DNA from: Hyalangium ruber
GTDB lineage: Bacteria > Myxococcota > Myxococcia > Myxococcales > Myxococcaceae
DNA length: 64,000 bases
NCBI RefSeq assembly: GCF_034259325.1
Contig: NZ_JAXIVS010000011.1
Span: forward strand, 124,001 to 188,000
Direction: 5' to 3'
The position numbers and the translations under genes are program-made. Below the pieces are notes generated by a model that was given only the letters and a program-made list of their open reading frames with translations, was not told the origin of the DNA and searched no databases. Numbering within the stretch: the stretch's first letter is position 1; every line of letters begins with the position of its first letter. This document shows positions 30,026 through 39,770 of the stretch, one piece after another.

Positions 30026-32104
30026 GTGTTCGTTTCCCTGCCGCGTGGCGCCGTTCGGGCCGCCGCGCTCGTGTCACTCGTGGTCACCCTGCCGCTGATC
30101 GCGAGCGCGGTGCCCAACGAAGCCCAATGGAGTACCTACCTGGGCGGCAACGGCCCCGACTACGTCGCGGCCCTCACGAACCTCAACGGCTATGTCGTGG
30201 CCGTGGGCCGCACCAAGTCGGCGAGCCTCGCTCCGGACGCGGGCACGACAGTGGAGCGCACGAGTCAGGACTTCTTCGTGGCCCGCTTCGATCCCTCAGA
30301 CGGTCGCCTCGTCGAAGACGTCACCACCCCCGTCGCGGTATTTGGAGGCAACGGGGACGATACGCCCAACGCCGTCGCGGCAGGACCGAACGGTGTGCTG
30401 TACATCGTGGGCAGCACCACCTCCTCCTCCGTTTCGGGCATGGGGCCTGTCATCGGCACGAAGGCCACGAACGTGGAGACCGTGCCGGATGCCTTTCTGA
30501 CCCGGATCGATGCAGAGGGGAATCCGGATTGGTTCCTGTACCTGAGCGGCAGTGGTGAGGACGTAGCCACGGGCGTGACGGTGATTGATGGCATCGTCTA
30601 CGTCTCTGGGTGGACGGCCTCCGGCAACTTCATGGGCGCGCTGGGGACGCAGCCCGTACCGAACGCCTTCGTGGTGCGGGTGGAGCCCACCGAGTTCGGC
30701 GCCATGATCGGGTGGGGTGAAGAGCCGCTGCTCATCGGTGGCTCGCGCTCCGACAAGTTCTTCAGCATCACCGCGGACCTGACGCAGAAAAAGCTCCTGG
30801 CGGTGGGGACGACCACGTCTCTGGGGATGCCCTACGACGCCAAGGTCCTGAATGCATACAAGGGAGGCATTTCGGATGCCTTCGTCGTGAAACTCGACGT
30901 GTCGGGAACACTCGAGTGGTTGACCTACGTCGGCGGCGAGGGAGAGGACCAGGGCAGTGCCATCACACCCGGGAAATCCCAGTCCTTTGTGATGGCAGGC
31001 ACCACGGACTCTCCCTCCCTCGTCAGCGGGACGCTCCCGGAGGGCAAGAATGCCTTCGTGGCCTGGGTGAACGGGGCAGGGAAGACACAGGGAGTCCAGG
31101 TGCGTGGGGGCAGTGGCGTTGATGAGGCACTGAGTCTCGCGGTCGACTCCAACTTCGGCACGGCCTACGTCGGCGGAAGAACGGCTTCGGCGGACTTTCA
31201 GGGAGCCAATGCCGGGTTCGACCCCGCGATCGAAAATGCGGTGGATGCCAATCCCCGGGAGGGCTTCGTGTGGATGGCTCCCGCCGCGGGAGGCGAGGGC
31301 TGGGCTTCTTTCGTGGGAGGCGGGAGCACGGATGCTGTCTCCTCGATGTGCCTGATGGACTCCGGCCGGGTCATCGTCGGCATGCAGACCTCATCGACCA
31401 CGGGGATGCCTGGGATCCCGTACCACTATGACGACAGCGCCGCCGTTGTCCCGGATGGGTATCTCCTGAGCGTGAAGGTGAACGATTTCACCCCGCCAGC
31501 GAGTGGAACGAATCCCCAGGTCACCCTGACACTGACCCCTACGGGCCTGACCCACTCCGTCTCCGTGTCCTGGGACCCGTTCAACGACATCACGCCCACC
31601 AACACCACGCCCATCGCGAAGTACGAGTGGGCCCTCGGCACCGTGGAGGAGCCCACCCAGGTGATGGGGTTTGAATCCGTGGACCTGGCGCTGTCCGCGC
31701 AAAAGTCGGGGCTGGCATTGCCACCGGGGAGATACGTCGCCACGGTCCGTGCCCAGGACGCCCATGGGCTCACCGCGAGCGTTACGTCCAACGAGGTGGT
31801 GGTCACGGACCCCAATGCTCCGGATGGGGGCACGGGCGGCGAGGACGGCGGCACGGGTGAGGACGACGGTGGGACGCCCGGCCCGGACGGCGGGACGCCA
31901 GGTCCGGACGGTGGGACGCCCGGCCCGGACGGTGGCTCACCCGGCTCCGACGGAGGCGGCGGGAACGGGGATGGCGACGGCGATGAGCTGGGGTCTCCAG
32001 TGGGCTGGGGCTGTGCCTCGGCGGGAGGCGCGGGCGTGCCGCTGTTCCTGAGCTTCCTGGCGCTCGTGCTACTGGGGCGCAGGCTTCGCGAGTCGTCCCG
32101 GTAG
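30026..32104 (+). CDS. secreted beta-propeller-like surface protein with MYXO-CTERM tail
   Basis: 692 residues. A signal peptide (AAALVSLVVTLPLIASA) precedes repeated units with WSTYLGGNGPDYV-like and YLSGSGEDVATGV-like segments, as in SBBP-type propeller repeats. A fibronectin-like domain lies at about 490-590. A Gly/Asp/Pro linker with four GGTPGPD-type units leads to a terminal GCASAGG, a hydrophobic helix and RRLRESSR. This Cys plus helix plus Arg tail is the MYXO-CTERM sorting signal, implying myxosortase processing and lipid anchoring to the surface. GTG start. Immediately follows the kinase pair. Confidence 0.87.
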   Translation: MFVSLPRGAVRAAALVSLVVTLPLIASAVPNEAQWSTYLGGNGPDYVAALTNLNGYVVAVGRTKSASLAPDAGTTVERTSQDFFVARFDPSDGRLVEDVTTPVAVFGGNGDDTPNAVAAGPNGVLYIVGSTTSSSVSGMGPVIGTKATNVETVPDAFLTRIDAEGNPDWFLYLSGSGEDVATGVTVIDGIVYVSGWTASGNFMGALGTQPVPNAFVVRVEPTEFGAMIGWGEEPLLIGGSRSDKFFSITADLTQKKLLAVGTTTSLGMPYDAKVLNAYKGGISDAFVVKLDVSGTLEWLTYVGGEGEDQGSAITPGKSQSFVMAGTTDSPSLVSGTLPEGKNAFVAWVNGAGKTQGVQVRGGSGVDEALSLAVDSNFGTAYVGGRTASADFQGANAGFDPAIENAVDANPREGFVWMAPAAGGEGWASFVGGGSTDAVSSMCLMDSGRVIVGMQTSSTTGMPGIPYHYDDSAAVVPDGYLLSVKVNDFTPPASGTNPQVTLTLTPTGLTHSVSVSWDPFNDITPTNTTPIAKYEWALGTVEEPTQVMGFESVDLALSAQKSGLALPPGRYVATVRAQDAHGLTASVTSNEVVVTDPNAPDGGTGGEDGGTGEDDGGTPGPDGGTPGPDGGTPGPDGGSPGSDGGGGNGDGDGDELGSPVGWGCASAGGAGVPLFLSFLALVLLGRRLRESSR
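31868..31951 (+). repeat. four tandem 21-base units encoding GGTPGPD
   Basis: In-frame units start at 31868, 31889, 31910 and 31931. The first three encode GGTPGPD and the last GGSPGSD. They form the linker in front of the MYXO-CTERM tail and could expand or contract by slippage. Confidence 0.85.
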
Positions 32105-32203
32105 CCAGGCAGGGGGGGCGCCGGACCCAGGCGCTCGCCCTGCTGCCCGCTGACCTGCCAGCCCCAAGAAGTGTGGGCATGTAGGCCTCCCGCGACGTGA
32201 AGC

Positions 32204-32232
32204 TTGCGCGCCCCGGAGGGGTTTTGTTAGGA
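32204..32232 (+). promoter_or_regulatory. candidate promoter for rpsB within the 279-base gap
   Basis: TTGCGC at 32204-32209 and TTAGGA at 32227-32232 with 17-base spacing. The match is weak. The gap 32105-32383 otherwise holds no gene; a transcript from here would carry a leader of about 145 bases before rpsB, long enough for a ribosomal-protein autoregulatory structure, but I could not identify one. Confidence 0.25.
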
Positions 32233-32383
32233 ACCGCCCGCCCTTGGCCCAAAGCTGGGGGAGGCAGGACGCAGTACCACTTCACACACGCCCGTGTCGG
32301 CATCCGGTGCTCCCGAGGATTCTCCCGGGGGCGGACGGCCGATGTTGTCAGCGGGCGTGGCGGATACAACCGGAGAAGCAAAC

Positions 32384-33370
<987 letters not shown>

Positions 33371-33407
33371 GCAGGCCCGAGCGTCTCTCGTACCAGCACC
33401 GAAGTCC

Positions 33408-33443
33408 GGCCGGGTGGTGGGGCTCTCACCGCCCGGCCTTTTT
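33408..33443 (+). terminator. Rho-independent terminator between rpsB and tsf
   Basis: Arms GGCCGGG and CCCGGCC plus inner GGTG and CACC close a short loop, followed directly by TTTTT. It sits inside the rpsB-tsf pair, so it probably acts as a partial terminator setting the S2 to EF-Ts ratio. Confidence 0.75.
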
Positions 33444-33521
33444 CCGTTTTCCCACCGAAGTACCTGACCTCAATTCCCCGACCGGCGCATGGCGCCAGGC
33501 AGACGGGGCCTGGAGAAGAAC

Positions 33522-34175
33522 ATGGCTGAAGTTACCGCCACGATGGTGAAGGACCTGCGCGAGAAGACCGGCGCGGGCATGATGGACTGCAAGAAGGCGC
33601 TGGCCGAGACCGGTGGCGACTTCGCCAAGGCCGAGGAGTGGCTGCGCAAGAAGGGCATCAGCGCGGCGGGCAAGAAGGAAGGCCGTGTCGCTGCCGAGGG
33701 CATCATCGCCACCTACGTCCACAGCGGCCGCATCGGCGTGATGGTGGAGGTCAACTGCGAGACGGACTTCGTGGCTCGCAACGAGGACTTCCAGGCCCTG
33801 GCCAAGGACATCGCCATGCACGTGGCGGCGACCACCCCGCTGTACGTGCGCCGCGAGGAGATCCCCGCCGACGCGCTGGAGAAGGAGAAGGAGATCCAGC
33901 GCGCCCAGCTCAAGGAGCAGAAGAAGCCCGAGGCCATGTGGGACAAGATCCTCGTGGGCAAGCTGGAGAAGTACTACGAGACGGTCTGCCTCGTGGACCA
34001 GTACTGGGTGAAGGACGACAAGAAGCGCATCCACGAGATGGTGACCGAGCGCGCCGCGAAGATCGGCGAGAAGGTCTCCATCCGCCGCTTCGCGCGCTTC
34101 GTGGTGGGCGAGGGCATCGAGAAGAAGAAGGATGATCTGGCCGCCGAGGTCGCCAAGACGCTGGGCCAGGCTTAA
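33522..34175 (+). CDS. tsf: elongation factor Ts
   Basis: Guanine nucleotide exchange factor for EF-Tu. 217 residues, the short form (E. coli 283). The signatures KDLREKTGAGMMDCKKAL and VEVNCETDFVARNEDF are present, including the TDFV motif that contacts EF-Tu. ATG at 33522 follows GGAGAAGAAC. The frame is open a few codons upstream. Confidence 0.97.
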   Translation: MAEVTATMVKDLREKTGAGMMDCKKALAETGGDFAKAEEWLRKKGISAAGKKEGRVAAEGIIATYVHSGRIGVMVEVNCETDFVARNEDFQALAKDIAMHVAATTPLYVRREEIPADALEKEKEIQRAQLKEQKKPEAMWDKILVGKLEKYYETVCLVDQYWVKDDKKRIHEMVTERAAKIGEKVSIRRFARFVVGEGIEKKKDDLAAEVAKTLGQA

Positions 34176-34214
34176 GCCGTCGAGGGCACGCCGCCACCCG
34201 GCGGGCCAGGCATG

Positions 34215-34268
34215 GGGCCGTGTGCTGCTGAGTCCGAGAGGGCTCGGGGCCACGGCCCTTCGCTTTTT
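34215..34268 (+). terminator. probable terminator after tsf
   Basis: Arms GGGCCGTG (34215-34222) and CACGGCCC (34251-34258) enclose a 28-base loop region and are followed by TTCGCTTTTT. The long loop lowers confidence. The rest of the 203-base gap before pyrH shows nothing clear. Confidence 0.5.
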
Positions 34269-34378
34269 CCGGGGCTTGCCTGAAGCCCGGGGAGGAAAGT
34301 TCGCGGTAGACGATCTGTAGACACCGTGTAGACGCGAACGTTGCTTGAGGCCGGGGTGGGGGATAGAAGCGGGGCCGC

Positions 34379-35128
34379 ATGTCCGAACCGACCCGCTCCC
34401 TCCGCTACAAGCGCATCCTCCTCAAGCTCTCGGGCGAGGCCCTGATGGGCGATGGCAAGTATGGCATCCACCCGCCCACGCTCACCCGCATCGCCAGCGA
34501 GATGAAGGAGGTGGTGGAGGCGGGCGTCGAGCTGGCCGTCGTCATTGGCGGAGGCAACATCTTCCGCGGCGTGGCCGGCTCCACCGAGGGCATGGATCGC
34601 GCGAGCGCCGACTACATGGGCATGCTCGCCACCTGCATCAACTCCATGGCCATGCAGGACGCGCTGGAGAAGCAGGGCGTGCATACCCGAGTGCTGTCGG
34701 CCATCAAGATGGAGCAGATCGCCGAGCCCTACATCCGCCGGCGCGCCGTGCGCCACCTGGAGAAGGGGCGCGTCGTGATTTTCGCCGCGGGCACCGGCAA
34801 CCCGTACTTCACCACGGACACCGCCGCGTCCCTGCGCGCCATGGAGATCAACGCGGAGATCATCCTCAAGGCCACAAAGGTGGATGGCATCTACAACGCG
34901 GATCCGAAGAAAGATGCCACGGCGCGGCGCTACCGCTCGCTGACGTACATGGACGTGCTGAAGCAGAACCTGAACGTGATGGACTCCACGGCCATCTCGC
35001 TGTGCATGGACAACAAGCTGCCCATCGTGGTGTTCGACCTGACGGTGCGCGGCAATATCGGTCGGGCCGTGCTGGGCGCCGGCGATATCGGTACAGTGGT
35101 GGGTGCATCCGAGACGGTCTGGGCCTGA
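34379..35128 (+). CDS. pyrH: UMP kinase
   Basis: UMP plus ATP gives UDP. 249 residues, normal length. KLSGEALMG at the N-terminus, the GGGNIFRG loop, and [20 protein letters not shown] near the C-terminus are diagnostic of bacterial hexameric UMP kinases, which are usually controlled by GTP and UTP. Followed by frr after 24 bases, as in most bacteria. Confidence 0.97.
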   Translation: MSEPTRSLRYKRILLKLSGEALMGDGKYGIHPPTLTRIASEMKEVVEAGVELAVVIGGGNIFRGVAGSTEGMDRASADYMGMLATCINSMAMQDALEKQGVHTRVLSAIKMEQIAEPYIRRRAVRHLEKGRVVIFAAGTGNPYFTTDTAASLRAMEINAEIILKATKVDGIYNADPKKDATARRYRSLTYMDVLKQNLNVMDSTAISLCMDNKLPIVVFDLTVRGNIGRAVLGAGDIGTVVGASETVWA

Positions 35129-35152
35129 ACTCTTCCTTCCTAGGAGCTCACA

Positions 35153-35713
35153 ATGGCGAATGACGAAGTCGTCACGCAGTTGAAGTCCCGTATCGACAAG
35201 ACGCTCGATGACTTGCGCAAGGACCTGACGAAGGTGCGCACCGGTCGCGCCAGCACCAGCCTGCTGGACGGCATCCGGGTGGACTTCTACGGGACTCCTA
35301 CCCCGCTCAACGGCGTGGCCAGCGTGCAGTCGCCCGAGCCCCGGCTCATCACCATCAAGCCGTGGGACAAGAGCGTGCTGAAGGAGGTCGAAAAGGCCAT
35401 CCGCGAGGCGAACCTCGGGCTCAACCCGATGAACGACGGCGAGATGATCCGCCTGCCGTTCCCTCCGCTGACGGAGGAGCGCCGCAAGGAGATCGCCAAG
35501 CAGGTGAAGAACAAGGGCGAGGAGCACAAGGTCGCCATCCGCAACATCCGCCGCGATGCCAACGAAGCCCTCAAGGTGAGCCTGAAGGACAAGAAGATCA
35601 CCGAGGACGACAACAAGCGGCTGCAGGAGAAGGTGCAGAAGGAGACCGACGCGGGCGTGGCCGAGGTCGACAAGATCATCGCCGCCAAGGAAAAGGAGGT
35701 CATGTCGGTCTGA
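35153..35713 (+). CDS. frr: ribosome recycling factor
   Basis: 186 residues. The N-terminal KVRTGRASTSLLDGIRVDFYG, SVQSPEPRLITIKPWDKS and the C-terminal EEHKVAIRNIRRDANEALK segments are typical of RRF, which splits post-termination ribosomes with EF-G. RBS TAGGAGCTCACA precedes the ATG. Confidence 0.97.
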   Translation: MANDEVVTQLKSRIDKTLDDLRKDLTKVRTGRASTSLLDGIRVDFYGTPTPLNGVASVQSPEPRLITIKPWDKSVLKEVEKAIREANLGLNPMNDGEMIRLPFPPLTEERRKEIAKQVKNKGEEHKVAIRNIRRDANEALKVSLKDKKITEDDNKRLQEKVQKETDAGVAEVDKIIAAKEKEVMSV

Positions 35714-35716
35714 TTT

Positions 35717-35733
35717 GGAGGTTTAATACCTCC
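35717..35733 (+). promoter_or_regulatory. palindrome over the ribosome-binding region of the next gene
   Basis: GGAGGT-TTAAT-ACCTCC: perfect six-base arms with five-base loop, three bases after the frr stop and ending two bases before the next ATG. In RNA the left arm is a strong Shine-Dalgarno sequence that the right arm would mask, so it may be an RBS-sequestering hairpin, or a DNA operator. Confidence 0.45.
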
Positions 35734-35735
35734 TC

Positions 35736-36695
35736 ATGCGTGCCGCCCTCATCGCCGAGCCCTCTGTCCCGGTCTCCACGGCCCTGCGCAGGTTTCTCGA
35801 GAGCGCGGGGTATGAGGTCATCGTCGTCGCCACCGCGGGCGAGGCGCTGCGCGAGGTGCGCGGCAGTCCGCCCACGGTGCTGCTGGCCTCGTTCTCGGGG
35901 CCGCTGGATGGCGAGGCGCTGTGCCGGGAGGTGAAGCAGGAGGCGCCGGGGGTTCCGGTGCTCCTGCTCTACATGCCCGAGGAGGAGCACCCAGAGGCCC
36001 GGGCGGCCGCGGTAGGCGCGGACGCCTGTCTGGTGGGGCCGCTCAAGCGCACCACGGTGGTGACGTGCGTGGGGCTGCTGGTGCAACTCTCCGAGGCCCG
36101 GGCCGCCGCGAAGGACGCCGAGGCGGCCGCCTCCGAGGACAGCGCCGCCAGCGAGGCGGAGGTCCGCAAGGGGCGGCTGGATGCGCCCGGCTCTCCGGAC
36201 TTCGAGTTCCTCAAGCGCCTGCTGCTGATGGAGGTCAAGCGCAGCCGGCGCTACCGCTACCCCATCGCCCTGGTGCTGCTGGAGCTGGACCACCTGACCG
36301 AGCGCACCGCGAGCCTGAGCACCACGCAGCGCACCGCGATGCTGGCGGAGATGCTGGGGCTGCTCTCGGGCGGGGTGAGAGACATCGACGTCATCGTCCC
36401 CACGGCGGATGGGCGCTTCGTGGCCTTCCTGCCGCACACGCCGAGGACGGGCGCGCTGGTGGTGGCCGAGCGGCTGCGGATGCGGGTGAAGACGCTGGCG
36501 CCCCTGCCGAACATCTCGGTGTCCATCGGGTTGTCGGTCTTCGAGCCCTCGCCGGTGCGAGGCCAGACGCAGGTGAGCTTCGGCAACCTGATGAAGGACG
36601 CCAGCGAGGCGCTGCGCAAGGCGCAGGCGGCGGGTGGGGACCGGATCGAGTTCTCCGAGCGCGCCAACCCGGATCAGCAGGGGACGGGGAGCTAG
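35736..36695 (+). CDS. pseudo-receiver plus degenerate GGDEF protein
   Basis: 319 residues. Residues 1-118 fold like a response regulator receiver (MRAALIAEPSVPVSTALRRF, LLLYMPEEEH), but the expected phosphoacceptor segment reads LLASFSGPLDG with no Asp at the strand-3 position. Residues about 160-300 resemble a GGDEF domain (YRYPIALVLLELDHL, SVSIGLSVFE), but the active loop is TADGRFVAF. Both activities are probably lost, so a protein-interaction or ligand-binding role is likely. Starts just after frr behind a palindrome. Confidence 0.75.
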   Translation: MRAALIAEPSVPVSTALRRFLESAGYEVIVVATAGEALREVRGSPPTVLLASFSGPLDGEALCREVKQEAPGVPVLLLYMPEEEHPEARAAAVGADACLVGPLKRTTVVTCVGLLVQLSEARAAAKDAEAAASEDSAASEAEVRKGRLDAPGSPDFEFLKRLLLMEVKRSRRYRYPIALVLLELDHLTERTASLSTTQRTAMLAEMLGLLSGGVRDIDVIVPTADGRFVAFLPHTPRTGALVVAERLRMRVKTLAPLPNISVSIGLSVFEPSPVRGQTQVSFGNLMKDASEALRKAQAAGGDRIEFSERANPDQQGTGS

Positions 36696-37559
36696 ATGTC
36701 GGTGAAGAGCACCATCGAACATCTGGCTAGAACCGTAGAAGACCTTGGCATCCCCGGCCTGCGCGTCGACCAGGACACGCTCTCCTTCGATGAGCCAGTG
36801 GCGCTCGCGTGTATCGACTGCGACCGGCTCGAGTCCATCCAGGGGGACCTGGAGCGGCTCGTCCACCGGGTCAGCCCGGGTGGGATGATCTTCTTCGCCG
36901 ACTACAACTCCCTCGACAGCCGCCGAGCCTTCTTGGATGCCTGGGTCGTCGCGCATCCTGAGTTTCGGGTGCTGGAGGCAGGAGAGTCGTTGGTCGTGCA
37001 GCGACGCGCCAGGGAAGCCACCCAGGACCATGCCGCCTTGTGGGCAGACCCGGCCAGCGTGCAGGGGCGCTGGACCGAGCGCGCCCAGCTCGCTGCGGAC
37101 ATGGTGTCCCCAGGCTCGAGCGTGCTCGATATCGGGGCTGGGGGCATGGCCGTGCGGCGGCTCCTGCATCCCGCGTGTCGCTACACGCCCTCGGACTTCG
37201 TCCAGCGCAGCGAAGACTGCATCGTCGCGGACCTCAATGCGGGGCAGTTTCCACCGGGTCGCTGGGACGTGGTGACGATGCTGGGCGTGCTGGAATACAT
37301 CCAGGAGCCAGCGGCCGTGCTGACCCGCATCGGGGCCGCCGCGCCGCGGCTCGTCATGTCGTACTGTTGCCGCAAGGGTGCCTCCATCGCCTACCGGCGC
37401 AAGCTCACCTGGGTCAATGACTTCACCCCCGACGAGCTCGACGTGTTGCTGCGGCAGACGGGCTGGCGGATGGAGCGCGCGGTGGAGCTCAAGCGCCTGC
37501 CTACCTTCACGGAAGTGCTCCTCTCCTGCACGCGTGACGGGGCCTCGGAGACAGCGTAA
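36696..37559 (+). CDS. SAM-dependent methyltransferase with TylF-like N-terminal segment
   Basis: 287 residues. The N-terminal about 100 residues resemble the C-terminal end of TylF/macrocin-type O-methyltransferases (ACIDCDRLESIQGDLERLV, GGMIFFADYN). Residues about 125-240 are a class I methyltransferase with motif I VLDIGAGGMAVRRLL and VVTMLGVLEYIQEP. ATG follows the previous stop with no gap, so the genes are coupled. Target unknown; a sugar or surface polysaccharide is suggested by the neighbouring pyruvyl transferase. Confidence 0.75.
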   Translation: MSVKSTIEHLARTVEDLGIPGLRVDQDTLSFDEPVALACIDCDRLESIQGDLERLVHRVSPGGMIFFADYNSLDSRRAFLDAWVVAHPEFRVLEAGESLVVQRRAREATQDHAALWADPASVQGRWTERAQLAADMVSPGSSVLDIGAGGMAVRRLLHPACRYTPSDFVQRSEDCIVADLNAGQFPPGRWDVVTMLGVLEYIQEPAAVLTRIGAAAPRLVMSYCCRKGASIAYRRKLTWVNDFTPDELDVLLRQTGWRMERAVELKRLPTFTEVLLSCTRDGASETA

Positions 37560-37568
37560 AGAACGCTC

Positions 37569-38645
37569 GTGATCAAGTTCGGTCTGTCCTGCTATCGAAA
37601 CACCCGCAATCTGGGGGACGAGATCCAGAGCCTTGCCGCTCGTCAGTTCCTTCCGCGCGTGGACCACTTCATCGACCGTGACTTCCTCGCCGACTTCGTG
37701 CCCGGGGACGAGCAGCCCGTCGCGTTGATCCTCAACGGCTGGTTCGCCCACCGCGCTGAGAACTGGCCACCGGTCGAGAGCATCATCCCGCTGCCCGTCT
37801 CCATGCACCTCTCCTCCTTCCGAGGGTGGGGGCCGGCGGGAATTTCAGCCGAGCAGTTCTTCCTGCACCCCAGCGCTCGCGAGTACCTCGAGAAGTGGGG
37901 GCCCGTGGGAGCTCGGGACCTCCATACGCTCCAGCTCCTGAAGAAGGCGGAGGTGCCCGCGTATTTTTCCGGGTGCCTGACGCTCACCTTGAAGCGCAAG
38001 CCGGAGGCCGTGCGCGAGGACTTCATCGCGGCCGTGGATCTGCCCGCTGAGATCGTCGAAGCGCTCCGGAAGAGAACGGACCGACCGATCCTCACGCTCA
38101 CCCACGATGACACTGTGACCGCTGACGTGTCCGAGCGGTTCACCAAGGCCGAGCGCCTCCTGGACGCCTATCAACGCGCGCACTGCGTGGTGACGACGCG
38201 GCTGCACTGTGCCTTGCCTTGCCTCGCCTTCGAGACCCCGGTCCTCCTGCTCGACCAGAGCCCGGACCAGACCCGGTTCGCTGGGCTCCATCAGCTGCTT
38301 CGGCACAGCTCTCCCGAGGCGTTCCTGGAAGGGAAGGGGTTTCCCTTCGATCTCCAGAACCCCGAGCCCAATGACCTGGACTACCTGAAGCTCCGCAACG
38401 AGCTGACCTCCAGGGTCGAACAGTTCATCTCCGATGTGTCCTCCGAGCGAATCACCCCAGAGGCGCTCTCGGATGGGGGCTCCCTGCTCGCCCGCTACAA
38501 CACCCTCTGGGCCTTCTACACGGAGCTGCGCAAGCTCCGTGAGGTGACCTCTGCCGAGCTCGAGAAGGCTCGAAACGAAGTTCAGGAGCAGGCCAGGACG
38601 ATCGAACGCCTGACCCGTGAACTCGAGGCCGCCAGGGCCCGATGA
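37569..38645 (+). CDS. polysaccharide pyruvyl transferase family protein
   Basis: 358 residues. The N-terminus (SCYRNTRNLGDEIQSLAA), the central VGARDLHTLQLL and the VVTTRLHCALPCLAFETPVL segment match PF04230, whose members add pyruvate ketals to surface sugars. A coiled coil of about 45 residues ends the protein (LEKARNEVQEQARTIERLTR). Starts with GTG, nine bases after the methyltransferase gene. Its link to the peptide cluster that follows is uncertain. Confidence 0.85.
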   Translation: MIKFGLSCYRNTRNLGDEIQSLAARQFLPRVDHFIDRDFLADFVPGDEQPVALILNGWFAHRAENWPPVESIIPLPVSMHLSSFRGWGPAGISAEQFFLHPSAREYLEKWGPVGARDLHTLQLLKKAEVPAYFSGCLTLTLKRKPEAVREDFIAAVDLPAEIVEALRKRTDRPILTLTHDDTVTADVSERFTKAERLLDAYQRAHCVVTTRLHCALPCLAFETPVLLLDQSPDQTRFAGLHQLLRHSSPEAFLEGKGFPFDLQNPEPNDLDYLKLRNELTSRVEQFISDVSSERITPEALSDGGSLLARYNTLWAFYTELRKLREVTSAELEKARNEVQEQARTIERLTRELEAARAR

Positions 38646-38659
38646 AGGAGCGATTGAAC

Positions 38660-38932
38660 ATGGCCCATGTCCGTATCCCGACCCCACTTCGCGGCTACAC
38701 CCAGAACCAGAGTGAAGTGTCCGCCCAGGGCGCCACGGTGGGCGAAGTGCTCCAGGATCTGGAGCGTCGCTACCCCGGAATCGGCCCGCGCCTGCTCGAT
38801 GACAAAGGAAGTGTGCGGCGCTACGTGAACATCTTCCATAACGAGGAAGACATCCGGTTCCTCCAGGAACTATCCACGCCAGTGAAGGAGGGGGACCGCA
38901 TCACTCTCATCCCCGCCATCGCGGGTGGATAG
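38660..38932 (+). CDS. MoaD/ThiS-like ubiquitin-fold sulfur carrier
   Basis: 90 residues ending IPAIAGG, the C-terminal diglycine needed for adenylation and thiocarboxylation in MoaD, ThiS, CysO and PqsL-type carriers. The fold pattern fits (RIPTPLRGYT, VGEVLQDLERRYPG, VKEGDRITLIPAIAGG). ATG at 38660 follows AAGGAG at nine bases; an ATG six codons earlier overlaps the previous stop. No E1-like activating enzyme is next to it. It lies 3.5 kb from the YcaO-TfuA pair and may donate sulfur to it (inference). Confidence 0.85.
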   Translation: MAHVRIPTPLRGYTQNQSEVSAQGATVGEVLQDLERRYPGIGPRLLDDKGSVRRYVNIFHNEEDIRFLQELSTPVKEGDRITLIPAIAGG

Positions 38933-38972
38933 GCCGGGCAGCGCAGCGCCAGGTGCGTGATATAGGCGGACC

Positions 38973-39764
38973 ATGAGCACGGCACAGCCATCCCCGGTCC
39001 CGGCTACGTCCAGCGTGTATGACGAGCTTGCCGAGCGCATCCCGGATCCGCGCTTCGTCTTCATGAATCACGGGTATGCAAGCTCCCAGGGCGAAGACTT
39101 CAGCTGGTTGAAGTCCAAGCTGGACTTCGCCTTCCGGTATTCCGTCAATTTGATCCGGCAGACGCTGGAGGGAGTCGACCTCACGGGCAAGGTCGTCCTC
39201 GACGTGGGCTGCGGCCGTGGCGGGCCGTGCTCCTACCTTGTCCGCTACGCGAAGCCCAAGAAGGTCTACGGACTCGACCAGTCCCAGGGGAACATCGATT
39301 TCTGCCGGCAGGCCCACCGCGCCCGCAATCTCCGGTTCATCCGTGGGGATGCGCAGGCGCTGCCGTTCGATGATGCAAGCATCGATGTCGTCCTGAACGT
39401 CGAGTCAGCGCACTACTACCCCGACCTCGCTGGGTTCTATCGCGAGGTCGCCCGGGTGCTCCGGCCCGGCGGTGTCTTCTGCTACGCGGACATCGTCGCG
39501 CCTGGAGAGGTCGCCCGGAACCAGCGCTGGATGAGGTCCGCGGGGCTGGAGCGGGTGCGGTCCGCCGACATCACCGATGATGTCGCGCGGGGCATCTATC
39601 TCGGCAGCTACCACCTGCACCGGCTGTTCTTCCAGATGATCGATCCGAAGCTTGGGAACGAGGAGGCTGTCGTCCGCCTCCTCAATCGGATCACCATCGA
39701 GCGGTATGCCGGCTATACGCAGCGCGAGAGGAGCTATCACCTCTGGCGAATGCGCCGGCCTTGA
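38973..39764 (+). CDS. SAM-dependent methyltransferase (small-molecule/peptide type)
   Basis: 263 residues, class I fold. Motif I VVLDVGCGRGGPCSYLV, acidic loop GLDQSQGNIDF, motif III GDAQALPFDDASIDVV and NVESAHYYPDLAGFYREVARVL-type motif IV are clear. Resembles mycobacterial phthiotriol-type and other natural-product O-methyltransferases. Converges on the ATP-grasp gene with six bases between them and could tailor the cluster peptide or a glycan. Confidence 0.87.
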   Translation: MSTAQPSPVPATSSVYDELAERIPDPRFVFMNHGYASSQGEDFSWLKSKLDFAFRYSVNLIRQTLEGVDLTGKVVLDVGCGRGGPCSYLVRYAKPKKVYGLDQSQGNIDFCRQAHRARNLRFIRGDAQALPFDDASIDVVLNVESAHYYPDLAGFYREVARVLRPGGVFCYADIVAPGEVARNQRWMRSAGLERVRSADITDDVARGIYLGSYHLHRLFFQMIDPKLGNEEAVVRLLNRITIERYAGYTQRERSYHLWRMRRP

Positions 39765-39770
39765 GCGGAG

